Positions 42,311 to 51,597 of a stretch of 64,000 bases of DNA are shown here, piece after piece. A model generated the notes under the pieces. The model searched no databases and had not been told where the DNA came from. It saw only the letters and a list, made by a program, of their open reading frames with translations. The position numbers and the translations under genes were made by a program. The stretch is from Streptomyces sp. R41. Lineage in GTDB: Bacteria > Actinomycetota > Actinomycetes > Streptomycetales > Streptomycetaceae. The stretch lies in the NCBI RefSeq assembly GCF_041053055.1, contig NZ_CP163443.1, forward strand, positions 4,278,001-4,342,000. Direction: 5' to 3'. How positions within the stretch are numbered: position 1 is the first letter of the stretch; each line of letters opens with the position of its first letter.

Positions 42311-43219
42311 ATGACCGCCCATGCCGACAGGCTGCCGAAATCCGCGCCCGTCAGCGCCGTGAAGGCCAAGCAGTCCCTCGGCGCACGGCTCGCCGGCGGC
42401 GTCAGCGGCGGGCTGCTCCGGGTCTTCCTGCTCCTCGTCGGCCTGTTCTGGCTGGTGCCGACCATCGGGCTGCTGCTGTCCTCGCTGCGCAAGCCGGAGG
42501 ACATGAGCGCGAGCGGCTGGTGGAAGGTCTTCAGCGAGCCCTCGCAGCTCACCGTGGACAGCTACCAGAAGCTGCTGGAGAACAGTGACATCACCAACTC
42601 GCTGGTGAACACGGTACTGATCACGGTCCCGGCCACCGTCCTCGTCGTCGTGATCGGTTCGCTCGCGGGCTACGCCTTCGCCTGGATGGAGTTCCCCGGC
42701 CGCGACTGGTGGTTCCTCGGCGTGGTCGGACTGCTGGTCGTTCCCGTGCAGGTGGCGCTGATCCCGATCGCCGAACTCTTCGGCAAGATCGGCATCTTCG
42801 GGTCGATCATCGGCGTGGTCTTCTTCCACGTGGGCTTCGGCCTGCCCTTCGCGGTGTTCCTGCTGCGGAACTTCTTCGCGGAGATCCCGCGGGAGCTCCT
42901 GGAGGCGGCCCGGCTGGACGGCGCGGGTGAACTGCGCCTGTTCGTACGGGTCGTGATGCCGCTCGGCGGTCCCGCGATCGCCTCGCTCGGGATCTTCCAG
43001 TTCCTGTGGGTGTGGAACGACATGCTCGTCGCGCTGGTGTTCTCCAACTCGAGCAGCCAGCCGATCACGGTCGCACTGCAGACACAGGTACGCCAGTTCG
43101 GCAACAACATCGACGTGCTGGCGCCGGGAGCGTTCATCTCGATGGTGATCCCACTCGCCGTGTTCTTCGCGTTCCAGAGGCAGTTCGTGTCCGGAGTCAT
43201 GGCGGGCGCGGTGAAGTAG
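42311..43219 (+). CDS. ABC carbohydrate permease 2
   Basis: A 302-residue MalG-type permease, taken from ATG 42311, which has GGGAGG seven bases upstream and overlaps the last short frame of the repeat array (ATGA). A basic 40-residue N-terminus precedes six helices. The EAA loop reads LLEAARLDGAGELRLFVRVVMPLGGP and the C-terminus is FVSGVMAGAVK. It should pair with the 40578 permease. In the simplest ancestral form, its start would have overlapped that gene's stop directly. Confidence 0.93.
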   Translation: MTAHADRLPKSAPVSAVKAKQSLGARLAGGVSGGLLRVFLLLVGLFWLVPTIGLLLSSLRKPEDMSASGWWKVFSEPSQLTVDSYQKLLENSDITNSLVNTVLITVPATVLVVVIGSLAGYAFAWMEFPGRDWWFLGVVGLLVVPVQVALIPIAELFGKIGIFGSIIGVVFFHVGFGLPFAVFLLRNFFAEIPRELLEAARLDGAGELRLFVRVVMPLGGPAIASLGIFQFLWVWNDMLVALVFSNSSSQPITVALQTQVRQFGNNIDVLAPGAFISMVIPLAVFFAFQRQFVSGVMAGAVK

Positions 43220-43239
43220 AGCCCGGGAAAAGAGCACTT

Positions 43240-43269
43240 GAGGGGCGGGTCGACAGCGGGCCGCCCCTC
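43240..43269 (+). terminator. Hairpin after sugar ABC operon
   Basis: GAGGGGCGG and CCGCCCCTC form a nine-base stem around a 12-base loop, 20 bases after the permease stop. There is no U-run. Confidence 0.55.
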
Positions 43270-43394
43270 CGTGTTGTCACCGGCCCGTCCCTCCCCGTTC
43301 ACCAAAGTTCCCCCGTATGCCACATCTGGCGTAACCAAGTCACCCCTTCGGCCGTTCCCGGGCAGGTATGCCCGCGCCGACCCATGGATGTCCC

Positions 43395-45671
43395 TTGCCC
43401 AGGTTCAGTGTCATCGTCCCCGCGTACAAGGTTCAGGCGTACCTGCACGAGTGCCTGGAATCCGTCCTCGAGCAGTCCTACCCGGACCTCGAACTGATCG
43501 CGGTCGACGACTGCTCGCCCGACGCCTGCGGGGCGATCATCGACGAGTTCGCGGCCCGCGACGCCCGCGTACGCGCCGTACACCTGCCGGAGAACGTGGG
43601 CCTGGGCCGCGCCCGCAACGCGGGCCTCGAACAGGCCACCGGCGACTACCTGATCTTCCTGGACAGCGACGACAGCCTCACCCAGGACGCGCTGCGCGCC
43701 ATCGCCGACCGGCTGAAGGAGACCTCCGAACCGGACGTCCTGGTCTACGACTACGCGCGCACGTACTGGTCGGGCGAGGCCGTCCGCAACCAGTTCGCCG
43801 CGCAGTTGACGGAGCAGGGGCCGGCGCCGTTCCGGCTGGCCGACCGGCCGGGGCTGCTGCGGGTCCTGATGGTGGTGTGGAACAAGGCGTACCGCCGGGA
43901 GTTCGTCGAGCGCGAGGGCTTCGCCTTCCCGCCCGGCTACTACGAGGACACGCCCTGGACCTATCCGGTGCTGATGTCCGCCGAGACGATCGCCACCCTC
44001 GACCGGGTCTGCGTCCACTACCGCCAGCGGCGCCACGGGAGCATCCTCGGCACGAGCAGCCGCAAGCACTTCGACATCTTCGAGCAGTACGACCGTGTCT
44101 TCGCGCACATCGACAGCCGCCCTGAGCTGGCCCCCTGGCGCCCGGTCCTGTTCCGCCGCATGGTCGACCACTTCTCGACGGTGTTCGTGAGGCGCGGCCG
44201 GCTGCCACGCGGCTCGCGGGCCGAGTTCCTGCGCAAGTCCCGTGCCCACTACCGCCGTTACCGCACACCGGGCGCCCCGGTCCCGCTCCGCACCCGCGTG
44301 CGGCACGCACTGGTCAGGCTGGGCACCCATCGCGCGTACCGCCTGCTGTCACTGGCGTCCCACGTCCGCAGACACACCGTGTACCGGGCCAAGGCGCTGC
44401 TGCGCAGGACCCGGGGCGCCGCGCTGCAACTCCACTACCGCGTCCAGCTCCGCCTCCCGCTGCGCGCCGACCGTGCCGTCTTCTCCAGCTACTGGGGCCG
44501 CGGCCACGGCTGCAACCCGGGCGCCCTGGAGTCCGCGTTCCGCACCTGGGCGCCGCACATCACCACCGCGTGGATCGCGCACGCCGAGCACCATCACACG
44601 ATCCCGGCCTCGACGCGCAGGCTGCGCCCCGCCACGGCCGCGTACTGGACGGCGCTCGCCCGCTCCAAGTACCTGGTGAACAACGTCAACTTCGACCGGC
44701 GCCTGGTCAAGCGCCCCGGCCAGATCATGATCCAGACGCAGCACGGGACCCCGCTCAAGCACATGGGCCTCGACCTCCAGGACCGCCCGGCGGCCTCGCG
44801 CGGCACGGACTTCGCCGAGCTGCTGCGCAGCGTCGACAAATGGGACTACTGCCTGTCCGCCAACCGCCACTCCACCCTGGTCTGGGAGCGCGTCTTCCCG
44901 TCCTCGTACACGACGCTGGAGTACGGCCTCCCCCGCAACGACGTCTTCCAGCAGGCGACTTCGGGGGACGTGACCCGGCTGCGCGAGTCGCTCGGCATCC
45001 CCGAGAGCGCGGTCGCTGTCCTGTACGCGCCGACGTACCGCGACTACCGCCGCACCCAGCGCCGCACCCTCGACCTGGAGCGCATGCTGCGCCAACTCGG
45101 TCCACGCTTCGTCGTGCTGACCCGCGCCCATCACTCGTACGCGGGGTCCCCGGCGAGCGCCGCGCCTTCTTCGTCGGGCCGCCTCATCGACGTGTCCGAC
45201 CATCCGAGCATCGAGTCGCTGTGCCTCGCCTCGGACGTGCTGGTCACCGACTACTCGTCCCTGATGTTCGACTACGCGGTCCTGGACCGGCCGATCGTGA
45301 TCCACGCGGACGACTGGGAGGCGTACGAGGCGGCCCGCGGCACCTACTTCGATCTGCGCGCCTTCCCGCCGGGCGCGGTCGCGCGCAGCGAGGACGAGCT
45401 GATCGACATCTTCGCGACGGGGCACTGGCGCGGCTCACGCTCCGCACAGCTGCGGGCCGCGTTCCGCGAGCGCTTCTGCCCGTACGACGACGGGCGCGCC
45501 GCGGAGCGGGTCGTACGCCGTGTGGTCCTTGGCGAGACCGCCGGCCTGCCGCCGTTCATCCCGCTCGCCGAACGGCACCCGGTCCCGTCGGCGGCCGCGG
45601 CCCGCCCTGCCCCGCCCCTCGCGACCGTGCCGCCGCCCGGCGGCGCCGTCCCCGCCACCGAGAACCTCTGA
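43395..45671 (+). CDS. GT2-glycerophosphotransferase fusion 1 (teichoic-type polymer)
   Basis: A 758-residue predicted wall-polymer enzyme. The N-terminal GT2 domain (about 1-250) has VDDCSPD, FLDSDDSL, VVWNKAYRREF and YYEDTPW. A basic linker leads to a CDP-glycerol glycerophosphotransferase-like domain (about 370-720) with QTQHGTPLKHMG, SANRHSTLVWER, YGLPRNDVF, LYAPTYRDY and TDYSSLMFDYA. The start is placed at TTG 43395 because the two paralogues begin at the same point (PRFSVIVP); ATG 43368 would add nine residues. It is the first of three tandem paralogues. Such fusions are thought to build or modify teichoic- or teichulosonic-type glycopolymers. Donor and acceptor are unknown. Confidence 0.88.
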   Translation: MPRFSVIVPAYKVQAYLHECLESVLEQSYPDLELIAVDDCSPDACGAIIDEFAARDARVRAVHLPENVGLGRARNAGLEQATGDYLIFLDSDDSLTQDALRAIADRLKETSEPDVLVYDYARTYWSGEAVRNQFAAQLTEQGPAPFRLADRPGLLRVLMVVWNKAYRREFVEREGFAFPPGYYEDTPWTYPVLMSAETIATLDRVCVHYRQRRHGSILGTSSRKHFDIFEQYDRVFAHIDSRPELAPWRPVLFRRMVDHFSTVFVRRGRLPRGSRAEFLRKSRAHYRRYRTPGAPVPLRTRVRHALVRLGTHRAYRLLSLASHVRRHTVYRAKALLRRTRGAALQLHYRVQLRLPLRADRAVFSSYWGRGHGCNPGALESAFRTWAPHITTAWIAHAEHHHTIPASTRRLRPATAAYWTALARSKYLVNNVNFDRRLVKRPGQIMIQTQHGTPLKHMGLDLQDRPAASRGTDFAELLRSVDKWDYCLSANRHSTLVWERVFPSSYTTLEYGLPRNDVFQQATSGDVTRLRESLGIPESAVAVLYAPTYRDYRRTQRRTLDLERMLRQLGPRFVVLTRAHHSYAGSPASAAPSSSGRLIDVSDHPSIESLCLASDVLVTDYSSLMFDYAVLDRPIVIHADDWEAYEAARGTYFDLRAFPPGAVARSEDELIDIFATGHWRGSRSAQLRAAFRERFCPYDDGRAAERVVRRVVLGETAGLPPFIPLAERHPVPSAAAARPAPPLATVPPPGGAVPATENL

Positions 45672-45795
45672 ACCGGAGTCCGCGTGCCCTCCAGCCCGTC
45701 GCGGCCCACCCCCACCCGGCCGGCCACCTGGCGGCCCGCCGGGCGACCGGGGCGATGAAACCCCAAGCTCAGTGCCCCTTGAGAGAAAGAGCAGA

Positions 45796-47958
45796 ATGCC
45801 CCGCTTCAGCGTCATCGTGCCCACCCATGGAGTCGCCGGGCGACTGGCCCAAGCGCTGGACTCGGTCCTCAGCCAGTCCTTCGGCGACTTCGAGCTGATC
45901 CCGGTCTGCGACGCGCCCGACTCCCCGGCCGGGACGGTCGCCGCCGCGTACGCCGCCCGGGACTCCCGGGTGGCTCCGGTCCACTCGCCGCCGTCGGGCG
46001 GGCTGAGCGCGGCGCGCAATGCCGGGATGGCGGCGGCGAACGGCATGTATCTGCTCTTCCTCGACGGCGACGACGATCTGGTGGCGGGCGCGCTGGGAGC
46101 CCTGGACATCAAGCTGCGGGCCGACACGGATGTCCTCTACTTCGGGCACGAGCGGGTGCACTGGTGGGAGGGCGAGTCGAGCAGGCCCCCGCTCGACAAG
46201 GACCCGGAGGTCATCGGCGTACACGTCCCGGCGTGGAGCGCGGCCTACCGTCGCGCCTTCCTCACCGAGAACGGGCTCACCTTCCCCGGCGGGCACTTCA
46301 CGGACGCGGGCTGGGGCGGCCTGGTGACCCTCGCGAGCGAACGCACGGCGGTACTGCACACGGTCTGCGTACGTCATCACCTGCGCCGCCAGGGCAGTCG
46401 CCTCAACACCCCGGGCGAGCACCATTTCGAACTCCTCGACCAGGTCGCATCGGTGCTCGCCCGTGCGGCCGAACAGACCGTGTCCGCGGCCAAGGCGCAC
46501 GCGCTGTTCGGTCAGCTCTTCGCCCTCGTCCTGAAGACGGCGGCGCATCCGACGCGGGTGCCCCCACGCCGCCGCCGGGCCTTCTTCCGCCGCGCGGGCA
46601 GGCTCTACCGGCGCCACCGCCCGGCCGGGTTCCGGCCGCCGCCGGGCAGTCTCGGAGTGCAGCACCGGTTGCTCGCGACCGGCGCCTACAGCGCGTTCCG
46701 GGCTTTGCGCGGCGCCAACCAGGCGGCCGCGAAGGCGGCACAGAAGGTGCCGCGCCCGAAGATGCTGCGCACCCGCGTGCTCTACGCGGCCCACCTCCGT
46801 CGCGCCCTCGACGAGAACCTCGCCGTGTACTGCGCGTACTGGGGCCGGGGCTACGCCTGCAACCCGGCCGCCATCCACGCCAAGGCCCGCGAACTCGCCC
46901 CGCACATCCGCTCGGTCTTCCTGGTCGAGCCCGAAGCGGTGGACGCGCTGCCGAAGGGCATCGACCACGCGGTGATCGGCAGCCATCGATCCTGGGAGGT
47001 GCTGGCCCGCGCCAAGTACCTGATCAACAACGCCAACTTCGCGGACGGCGTCGTCAAACGCCCCGGCAGCGTCCACGTACAGACGCAGCACGGGACCCCC
47101 CTGAAGAAGATGGGCGTCGACCAGTCCACGTACCCGGTGGTGGCGGCCGCGACCGGCAGCTTCACCAAGCTGCTGACCCGGGTGGACCGCTGGGACTACA
47201 ACCTCTCCTCCAACCGGCACTCGACCCAGATGTGGGAGCGGGCCTTCCCTGGCACGTACGAGGCGCTGGAGTACGGCTATCCGCGCAACGACGTCTACTA
47301 CACGGCGACCGCCGACGACGTGGCCCGCGTGCGCGAGCGGCTGGGCGTCCCCGAAGGCAGGACCGCCCTCCTCTACGCGCCCACGCACCGCGACTACAGC
47401 ACCGGCTTCGAGGCGCGTCTCGACCTGGAGGCCTTCTGCGAGGAGATCGGCGAGGACTTCGTCGTCCTGCTGCGCGCCCACTACTTCTACGACGAGGGCG
47501 ACCGGCGAAAGAGCAGCGGCCGGATCATCGACGTCACCGGGCACCGCTCCTCGGAGGACGTCTGCCTGGCCGCCGACGCGCTGATCACGGACTACTCGTC
47601 GATCATGTTCGACTACGCCAACCTCGACCGGCCCATCGTCGTGTACGCGGACGACTGGGAGATCTACCGGGAGACGCGGGGCGTCTACTTCGACGTGATG
47701 CAGGCGCCGCCGGGGCCGGTGGCCCGCACTCCGCAGGACCTGGCCCGGGTCTTCACCGAGGCCTCCTACGCGGACTCGGCCTCCACGGCCCTGCGTGCCC
47801 GATTCCGCGAGCGCTTCTGCCAGTTCGACGACGGAAGGGCAGCCGAAAGGGTCGTACGAAGAGTGCTCCTGGGTGAGCCGCCCGAGGCCATCCCGCCCGT
47901 GGTGCCGCTCGCCGAGCGTCTGCCGGCCCCCGCCGCGTCCACCCTCGTAAGGAGCTGA
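45796..47958 (+). CDS. GT2-glycerophosphotransferase fusion 2, diverged GT domain
   Basis: A 720-residue paralogue of the genes on either side, starting at ATG 45796 (PRFSVIVP). The glycerophosphotransferase domain is well conserved (QTQHGTPLKKMG, SSNRHSTQMWER, YAPTHRDY, TDYSSIMFDYA). The N-terminal GT2 domain is not: LDGDDDL replaces LDSDDxL, the VVWNK segment is VPAWSAAYRR, and YYEDTPW is HFTDAGW. The acceptor part of the GT domain has therefore changed, and it may use a different sugar or be inactive. The next gene starts two bases after its stop, so the two are coupled. Confidence 0.87.
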   Translation: MPRFSVIVPTHGVAGRLAQALDSVLSQSFGDFELIPVCDAPDSPAGTVAAAYAARDSRVAPVHSPPSGGLSAARNAGMAAANGMYLLFLDGDDDLVAGALGALDIKLRADTDVLYFGHERVHWWEGESSRPPLDKDPEVIGVHVPAWSAAYRRAFLTENGLTFPGGHFTDAGWGGLVTLASERTAVLHTVCVRHHLRRQGSRLNTPGEHHFELLDQVASVLARAAEQTVSAAKAHALFGQLFALVLKTAAHPTRVPPRRRRAFFRRAGRLYRRHRPAGFRPPPGSLGVQHRLLATGAYSAFRALRGANQAAAKAAQKVPRPKMLRTRVLYAAHLRRALDENLAVYCAYWGRGYACNPAAIHAKARELAPHIRSVFLVEPEAVDALPKGIDHAVIGSHRSWEVLARAKYLINNANFADGVVKRPGSVHVQTQHGTPLKKMGVDQSTYPVVAAATGSFTKLLTRVDRWDYNLSSNRHSTQMWERAFPGTYEALEYGYPRNDVYYTATADDVARVRERLGVPEGRTALLYAPTHRDYSTGFEARLDLEAFCEEIGEDFVVLLRAHYFYDEGDRRKSSGRIIDVTGHRSSEDVCLAADALITDYSSIMFDYANLDRPIVVYADDWEIYRETRGVYFDVMQAPPGPVARTPQDLARVFTEASYADSASTALRARFRERFCQFDDGRAAERVVRRVLLGEPPEAIPPVVPLAERLPAPAASTLVRS

Positions 47959-47959
47959 C

Positions 47960-50182
47960 GTGCCCCGCTTCAGCATCATCGTGCCCGTCTTCAAGGTGCA
48001 GGGCTTTCTGGCCGAGTGCCTCGAATCGGTCCTGGAGCAGTCGTACACGGACCTCGAGGTGATCGCCGTCGACGACTGCTCGCCGGACGGCTGCGGCGCG
48101 ATCCTCGACGAGTACGCGGCCCGCGACCCGCGCGTACGGGTGCTGCACCTGCCCGAGAACGTGGGGCTCGGCCGGGCCCGGAACGCCGGAATGCCGTACG
48201 CCACCGGGGACTTCCTCTTCTTCCTCGACAGCGACGACACCCTCACGCCGGGCGCCCTGCGCGCCATCGCCGACCGCCTGGACGAGACCGCCGACCCGGA
48301 TCACCCCGACGTCCTCGTATTCGACTACGCGCGCACGTACTGGTGGGGCGGGACACGCAGGAACGTCCTCGCGCGGGTGCTCACGGAGTCGGGTGACGGT
48401 ACCTTCACGGCCGCCGAACACCCGGAGATCCTGGAGCTGTTGATGGTGGTGTGGAACAAGGTCTACCGCCGCGAGTTCGTCGAGCGCGAGGGCTTCGCCT
48501 TCCCGCCCGGGTACTACGAGGACACGCCCTGGACGTTCCCGGTGATGCTCAGCGCGGAGCGGATCGCCACGCTGGACCGGATCTGTCTCGCCTACCGCCA
48601 GCGCCGCCAGGGCAACATCCTGTCCACCACCAGCCGCAAGCACTTCGACATCCACGACCAGTACGAGCGGGTTTTCGCCTTTGTCGACTCCCGCCCGGAG
48701 CTGGCGAGTTGGCGCCCCTATCTGCATCGCAAGATGGGCGAGCACTGTCTGGACATCCTCTCCAAGCCGGACCGGCTGCCCGAGTCCGACAAGCGCGAGT
48801 TCTTCCGGCTGACGGCCGCGCTCTTCCGCAAGCACAAGACCACCGAGCCGGTGCCTCGCGAACTGCGGGTCCTGGAGGGCGGGTTCGCGCGCTATCGGGC
48901 CCGGCGTCAGGCGGGCCGCCTCGGCAGGGAACTGGGGAGGCGCGGGCAGCAGGCGCGCAAGGCGGCCGCCACGCGGGTCAAGCGCGGCTGGTCCGCGGTG
49001 CACGAACACCGCTCGCTGGATGCGAACCTGGCGGTGTACTCGGCGTTCTCGCACCGCGGGGTGCTCGGCGACCCGGCGGCCGTGTACCACAAGGCGCGGG
49101 AGATCGCCCCGCACATCCGCGGGGTGTGGGTGGTGCGGGGCGAAGAGGAGGCGGCGCTGCTTCCGGAGGGCGTCGAGCACGTGCTCCTCGACTCCCTGCG
49201 CTACCGCCAGGTCACCGCGCGGGCCACGTACTTCGTCAACAACGTCAACTGGCCCGGCACACTCGTCAAACGCCCCGGCAGCGTCCACGTCCACACCCAC
49301 CAGGGCACCCCGCTGAAGTACATGGCGGCCGACCTGCTGGACAAGCCGGGCGCCCGGCACGGCCTCGACGTACCGCAGATGCTGCGCCGCGCGGACCGCT
49401 GGGACTACAGCCTGGTCGCCAACCGCCATTCCGAGCTGGTCTGGGACCGCGCCTACCCCTGCCACTTCACCTCGCTGCGCAGCGGCAGCCCGCGCAACGA
49501 CGTCCTCGTGCGCGCGCGGCCGGAAGACGGTCTGGCCGTCCGCGAGCGTCTGGGCATCCCGGCCGACCACCGGGTGGTGCTGTACGCGCCGACCCGCCGC
49601 GACTACGTCCGGGGCGGGCACGTCGACCGCATCGACCTCGCCCGCTTCGCCGACGATCTCGGTGAGGGCCACACCCTCGTCGTACGGCTTCATCCGTCGC
49701 TGGCGGACGGCCCGGCGCGCGGGATGGGACTGTCCGAGCTGCATCGCCGCAAGATCGTGGTCGACGCGACCGACGAGCCGCACGTCGAGGACCTGATGCT
49801 CGCCTCCGACGTGCTGGTCACGGACTACTCGGCCCTCATGTTCGACTACGCCAACCTCGACCGGCCGATCGTGCTGCACACCGACGACTGGGGCGCGTAC
49901 GCGGCGAGCCGGGGCGCCTACTTCGACATCACGGCGGACGCCCCCGGCCATGTGGCGGGTTCCTACCGGGAGTTGGTGTGGCTGTTCGCGTCCGGGGCGT
50001 GGCGGGACGCGGACGCGGCGCGGCTGCGGGCCGGGTTCCGGGCGCGGTTCTGCGAGTTCGACGACGGGCGGGCGGCCGAGCGGGTGGTGCGGACGCTGAT
50101 GCTCGGAGAGAAGGCCGACGAGCCGGCCCCCGTCGTCCCGCTGCCGGCACAGGCGGGGCACGACGTCCTCGCGTCGTCGTGA
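47960..50182 (+). CDS. GT2-glycerophosphotransferase fusion 3
   Basis: A 740-residue paralogue of fusion 1, starting at GTG 47960 with AAGGAG five bases upstream. The GT2 motifs are intact (VDDCSPD, FLDSDDTL, VVWNKVYRREF, YYEDTPW). In the second domain the active-site histidine region reads HTHQGTPLKYMA instead of QTQHGTPLK, and the RAHH-type segment is VRLHPS, so this domain differs from the other two. The motif TDYSALMFDYA is kept. The last codons overlap the start of a membrane protein by four bases (GTGA), indicating a shared operon. Confidence 0.87.
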   Translation: MPRFSIIVPVFKVQGFLAECLESVLEQSYTDLEVIAVDDCSPDGCGAILDEYAARDPRVRVLHLPENVGLGRARNAGMPYATGDFLFFLDSDDTLTPGALRAIADRLDETADPDHPDVLVFDYARTYWWGGTRRNVLARVLTESGDGTFTAAEHPEILELLMVVWNKVYRREFVEREGFAFPPGYYEDTPWTFPVMLSAERIATLDRICLAYRQRRQGNILSTTSRKHFDIHDQYERVFAFVDSRPELASWRPYLHRKMGEHCLDILSKPDRLPESDKREFFRLTAALFRKHKTTEPVPRELRVLEGGFARYRARRQAGRLGRELGRRGQQARKAAATRVKRGWSAVHEHRSLDANLAVYSAFSHRGVLGDPAAVYHKAREIAPHIRGVWVVRGEEEAALLPEGVEHVLLDSLRYRQVTARATYFVNNVNWPGTLVKRPGSVHVHTHQGTPLKYMAADLLDKPGARHGLDVPQMLRRADRWDYSLVANRHSELVWDRAYPCHFTSLRSGSPRNDVLVRARPEDGLAVRERLGIPADHRVVLYAPTRRDYVRGGHVDRIDLARFADDLGEGHTLVVRLHPSLADGPARGMGLSELHRRKIVVDATDEPHVEDLMLASDVLVTDYSALMFDYANLDRPIVLHTDDWGAYAASRGAYFDITADAPGHVAGSYRELVWLFASGAWRDADAARLRAGFRARFCEFDDGRAAERVVRTLMLGEKADEPAPVVPLPAQAGHDVLASS

Positions 50183-51513
50183 GCGTGCTCGTGCGCTGTG
50201 CCGTGGGGCCCCGGTCGCCGCGCTCCCCGCGGTCCTGGGTGATCGTCCTGGCCGCCGTGTTCGCCGCCCTCCAGCTCGCGAACGTCACCGGCCGGGACAC
50301 CCCCGACACCAAGAACTACCTCTCGTACGCGCTGAGTCTGCGCGGCGAGAGCAAGCACGACGCCGCGGCGATCACGATCGACTACGTCTGCGCCGGGAAG
50401 GCGTCCATCGCGCGCCGCAACCAGAGCGTCAACGTGGTGCGCTTCCACGCGCCGAGCCCCACGAAGCGGGTCATGGAGGACTGCCGGCGCGATCAGTGGT
50501 GGGGGGTGTCGAAGCGGCTCACGGCCGGGGAGACGGCGGGGCACACCACGCCGTTCATGCCGCCCCGCTTCATGCGGATCTTCGAGGTGCGGCCGGGGTA
50601 TCCGGCGCTGCTGGTCCCCTTCATCACGGTGCTCGGCGTGAAGTGGGGCCTGTGGGCGTCGAGCGTCCTCATCACGGTCGCCGGAGGCGTCCTCGCCTTC
50701 CTCGTGCTGCGCACCCTGCGCGCCCCCGCGGTCGCGGCCCTGACCGGACAGGGCCTCTTCTACGTGCTGCCGTGCGGCACGACGGCGATGCGCCCGATGA
50801 CCGAGGGCCTGCTGCTGACGCTGACCCTGGCGGCGCTCTGGGGCTGCGCGCTCGTGCTGGAGGGCCGCGCGCGGGCCGGAACCCGGCTCGTCGGCGGGTC
50901 CCTGGCGCTGCTCTTCACGGTGAAGCATTCGCACGCGCTGTTCCTCGGGCTGTGCCTGGCGGCCGCGTGCGCGGTGATCGGAGTACGGCGCGGGGGGCTG
51001 CGGCAGCCGCTGCGGGGACTCGAAGGTCCGCTGCGGGCCCTGACGGTGGTGGCGGGCTGCGGGGCGCTGGCCACGGTCGTCGCGGCGCGGGTGCTGCACT
51101 ACCCGTCCGAGTCCGAGAGCATCCAAGACCTGCTCACGGCCCACTTCTCCCGCCCCGACCGCACCCACCTGTGGTCGGAGTTCCTCCATCTGGAGCTCAA
51201 CTTCTGGGTGGAGTGGCTGCGCCGGCAGCTCTGGGAGCCGCTGTTCCTGACGACCCTGGTGGCCGCCGCGTGGGGCGCGCTCCGCCGCCGCCCGGCCTTC
51301 GCCGCCTTCCTGCTCGCGGCCGCGTTCACCGGCGTCCTCAACCAGGCCGGGCACCCCGACATCAACATCTGGGGCGACCGGCTGATCGTGCTGGCATGGC
51401 TGCTGCCGGTGGTGGGTCTTCCGCTGCTGCTGGAGGAGGTCGTACGGCCACGGGCGGAGGCCTCGGGTACGGTGCCGGGCCCCCTCAAGCGGCACACCGA
51501 GGTCGCTCGATGA
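50179..51513 (+). CDS. Polytopic membrane protein, GT-C-like
   Basis: A 444-residue protein with about nine hydrophobic segments, taken from GTG 50179, which overlaps the stop of the preceding fusion gene. An early extracytoplasmic loop contains GRDTPDTKNYLSYALSLRGE, a DxD-like acidic cluster after the first helix as in many GT-C glycosyltransferases. Two to three cysteines lie in the same loop. No exact family is recognised. Coupling to the wall-polymer genes supports a role in transferring or exporting a lipid-linked sugar. The next gene, of similar type, follows after about 80 bases. Confidence 0.78.
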   Translation: MSVLVRCAVGPRSPRSPRSWVIVLAAVFAALQLANVTGRDTPDTKNYLSYALSLRGESKHDAAAITIDYVCAGKASIARRNQSVNVVRFHAPSPTKRVMEDCRRDQWWGVSKRLTAGETAGHTTPFMPPRFMRIFEVRPGYPALLVPFITVLGVKWGLWASSVLITVAGGVLAFLVLRTLRAPAVAALTGQGLFYVLPCGTTAMRPMTEGLLLTLTLAALWGCALVLEGRARAGTRLVGGSLALLFTVKHSHALFLGLCLAAACAVIGVRRGGLRQPLRGLEGPLRALTVVAGCGALATVVAARVLHYPSESESIQDLLTAHFSRPDRTHLWSEFLHLELNFWVEWLRRQLWEPLFLTTLVAAAWGALRRRPAFAAFLLAAAFTGVLNQAGHPDINIWGDRLIVLAWLLPVVGLPLLLEEVVRPRAEASGTVPGPLKRHTEVAR

Positions 51514-51597
51514 GGTGATGACCGGCTAGGCCGTTGACCCTGAAGGGCATATACGGCAAATGCTGCGAACCGTCACTCAGTCCTCTCCCTCCGCCCG

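Noticed and set aside
45769..50161. Frames of over 800 codons on the minus strand opposite the GT2-glycerophosphotransferase genes
   Set aside because: These are shadows of the real plus-strand genes, with skewed composition (Arg, Gly, Val, His) and no domain pattern.
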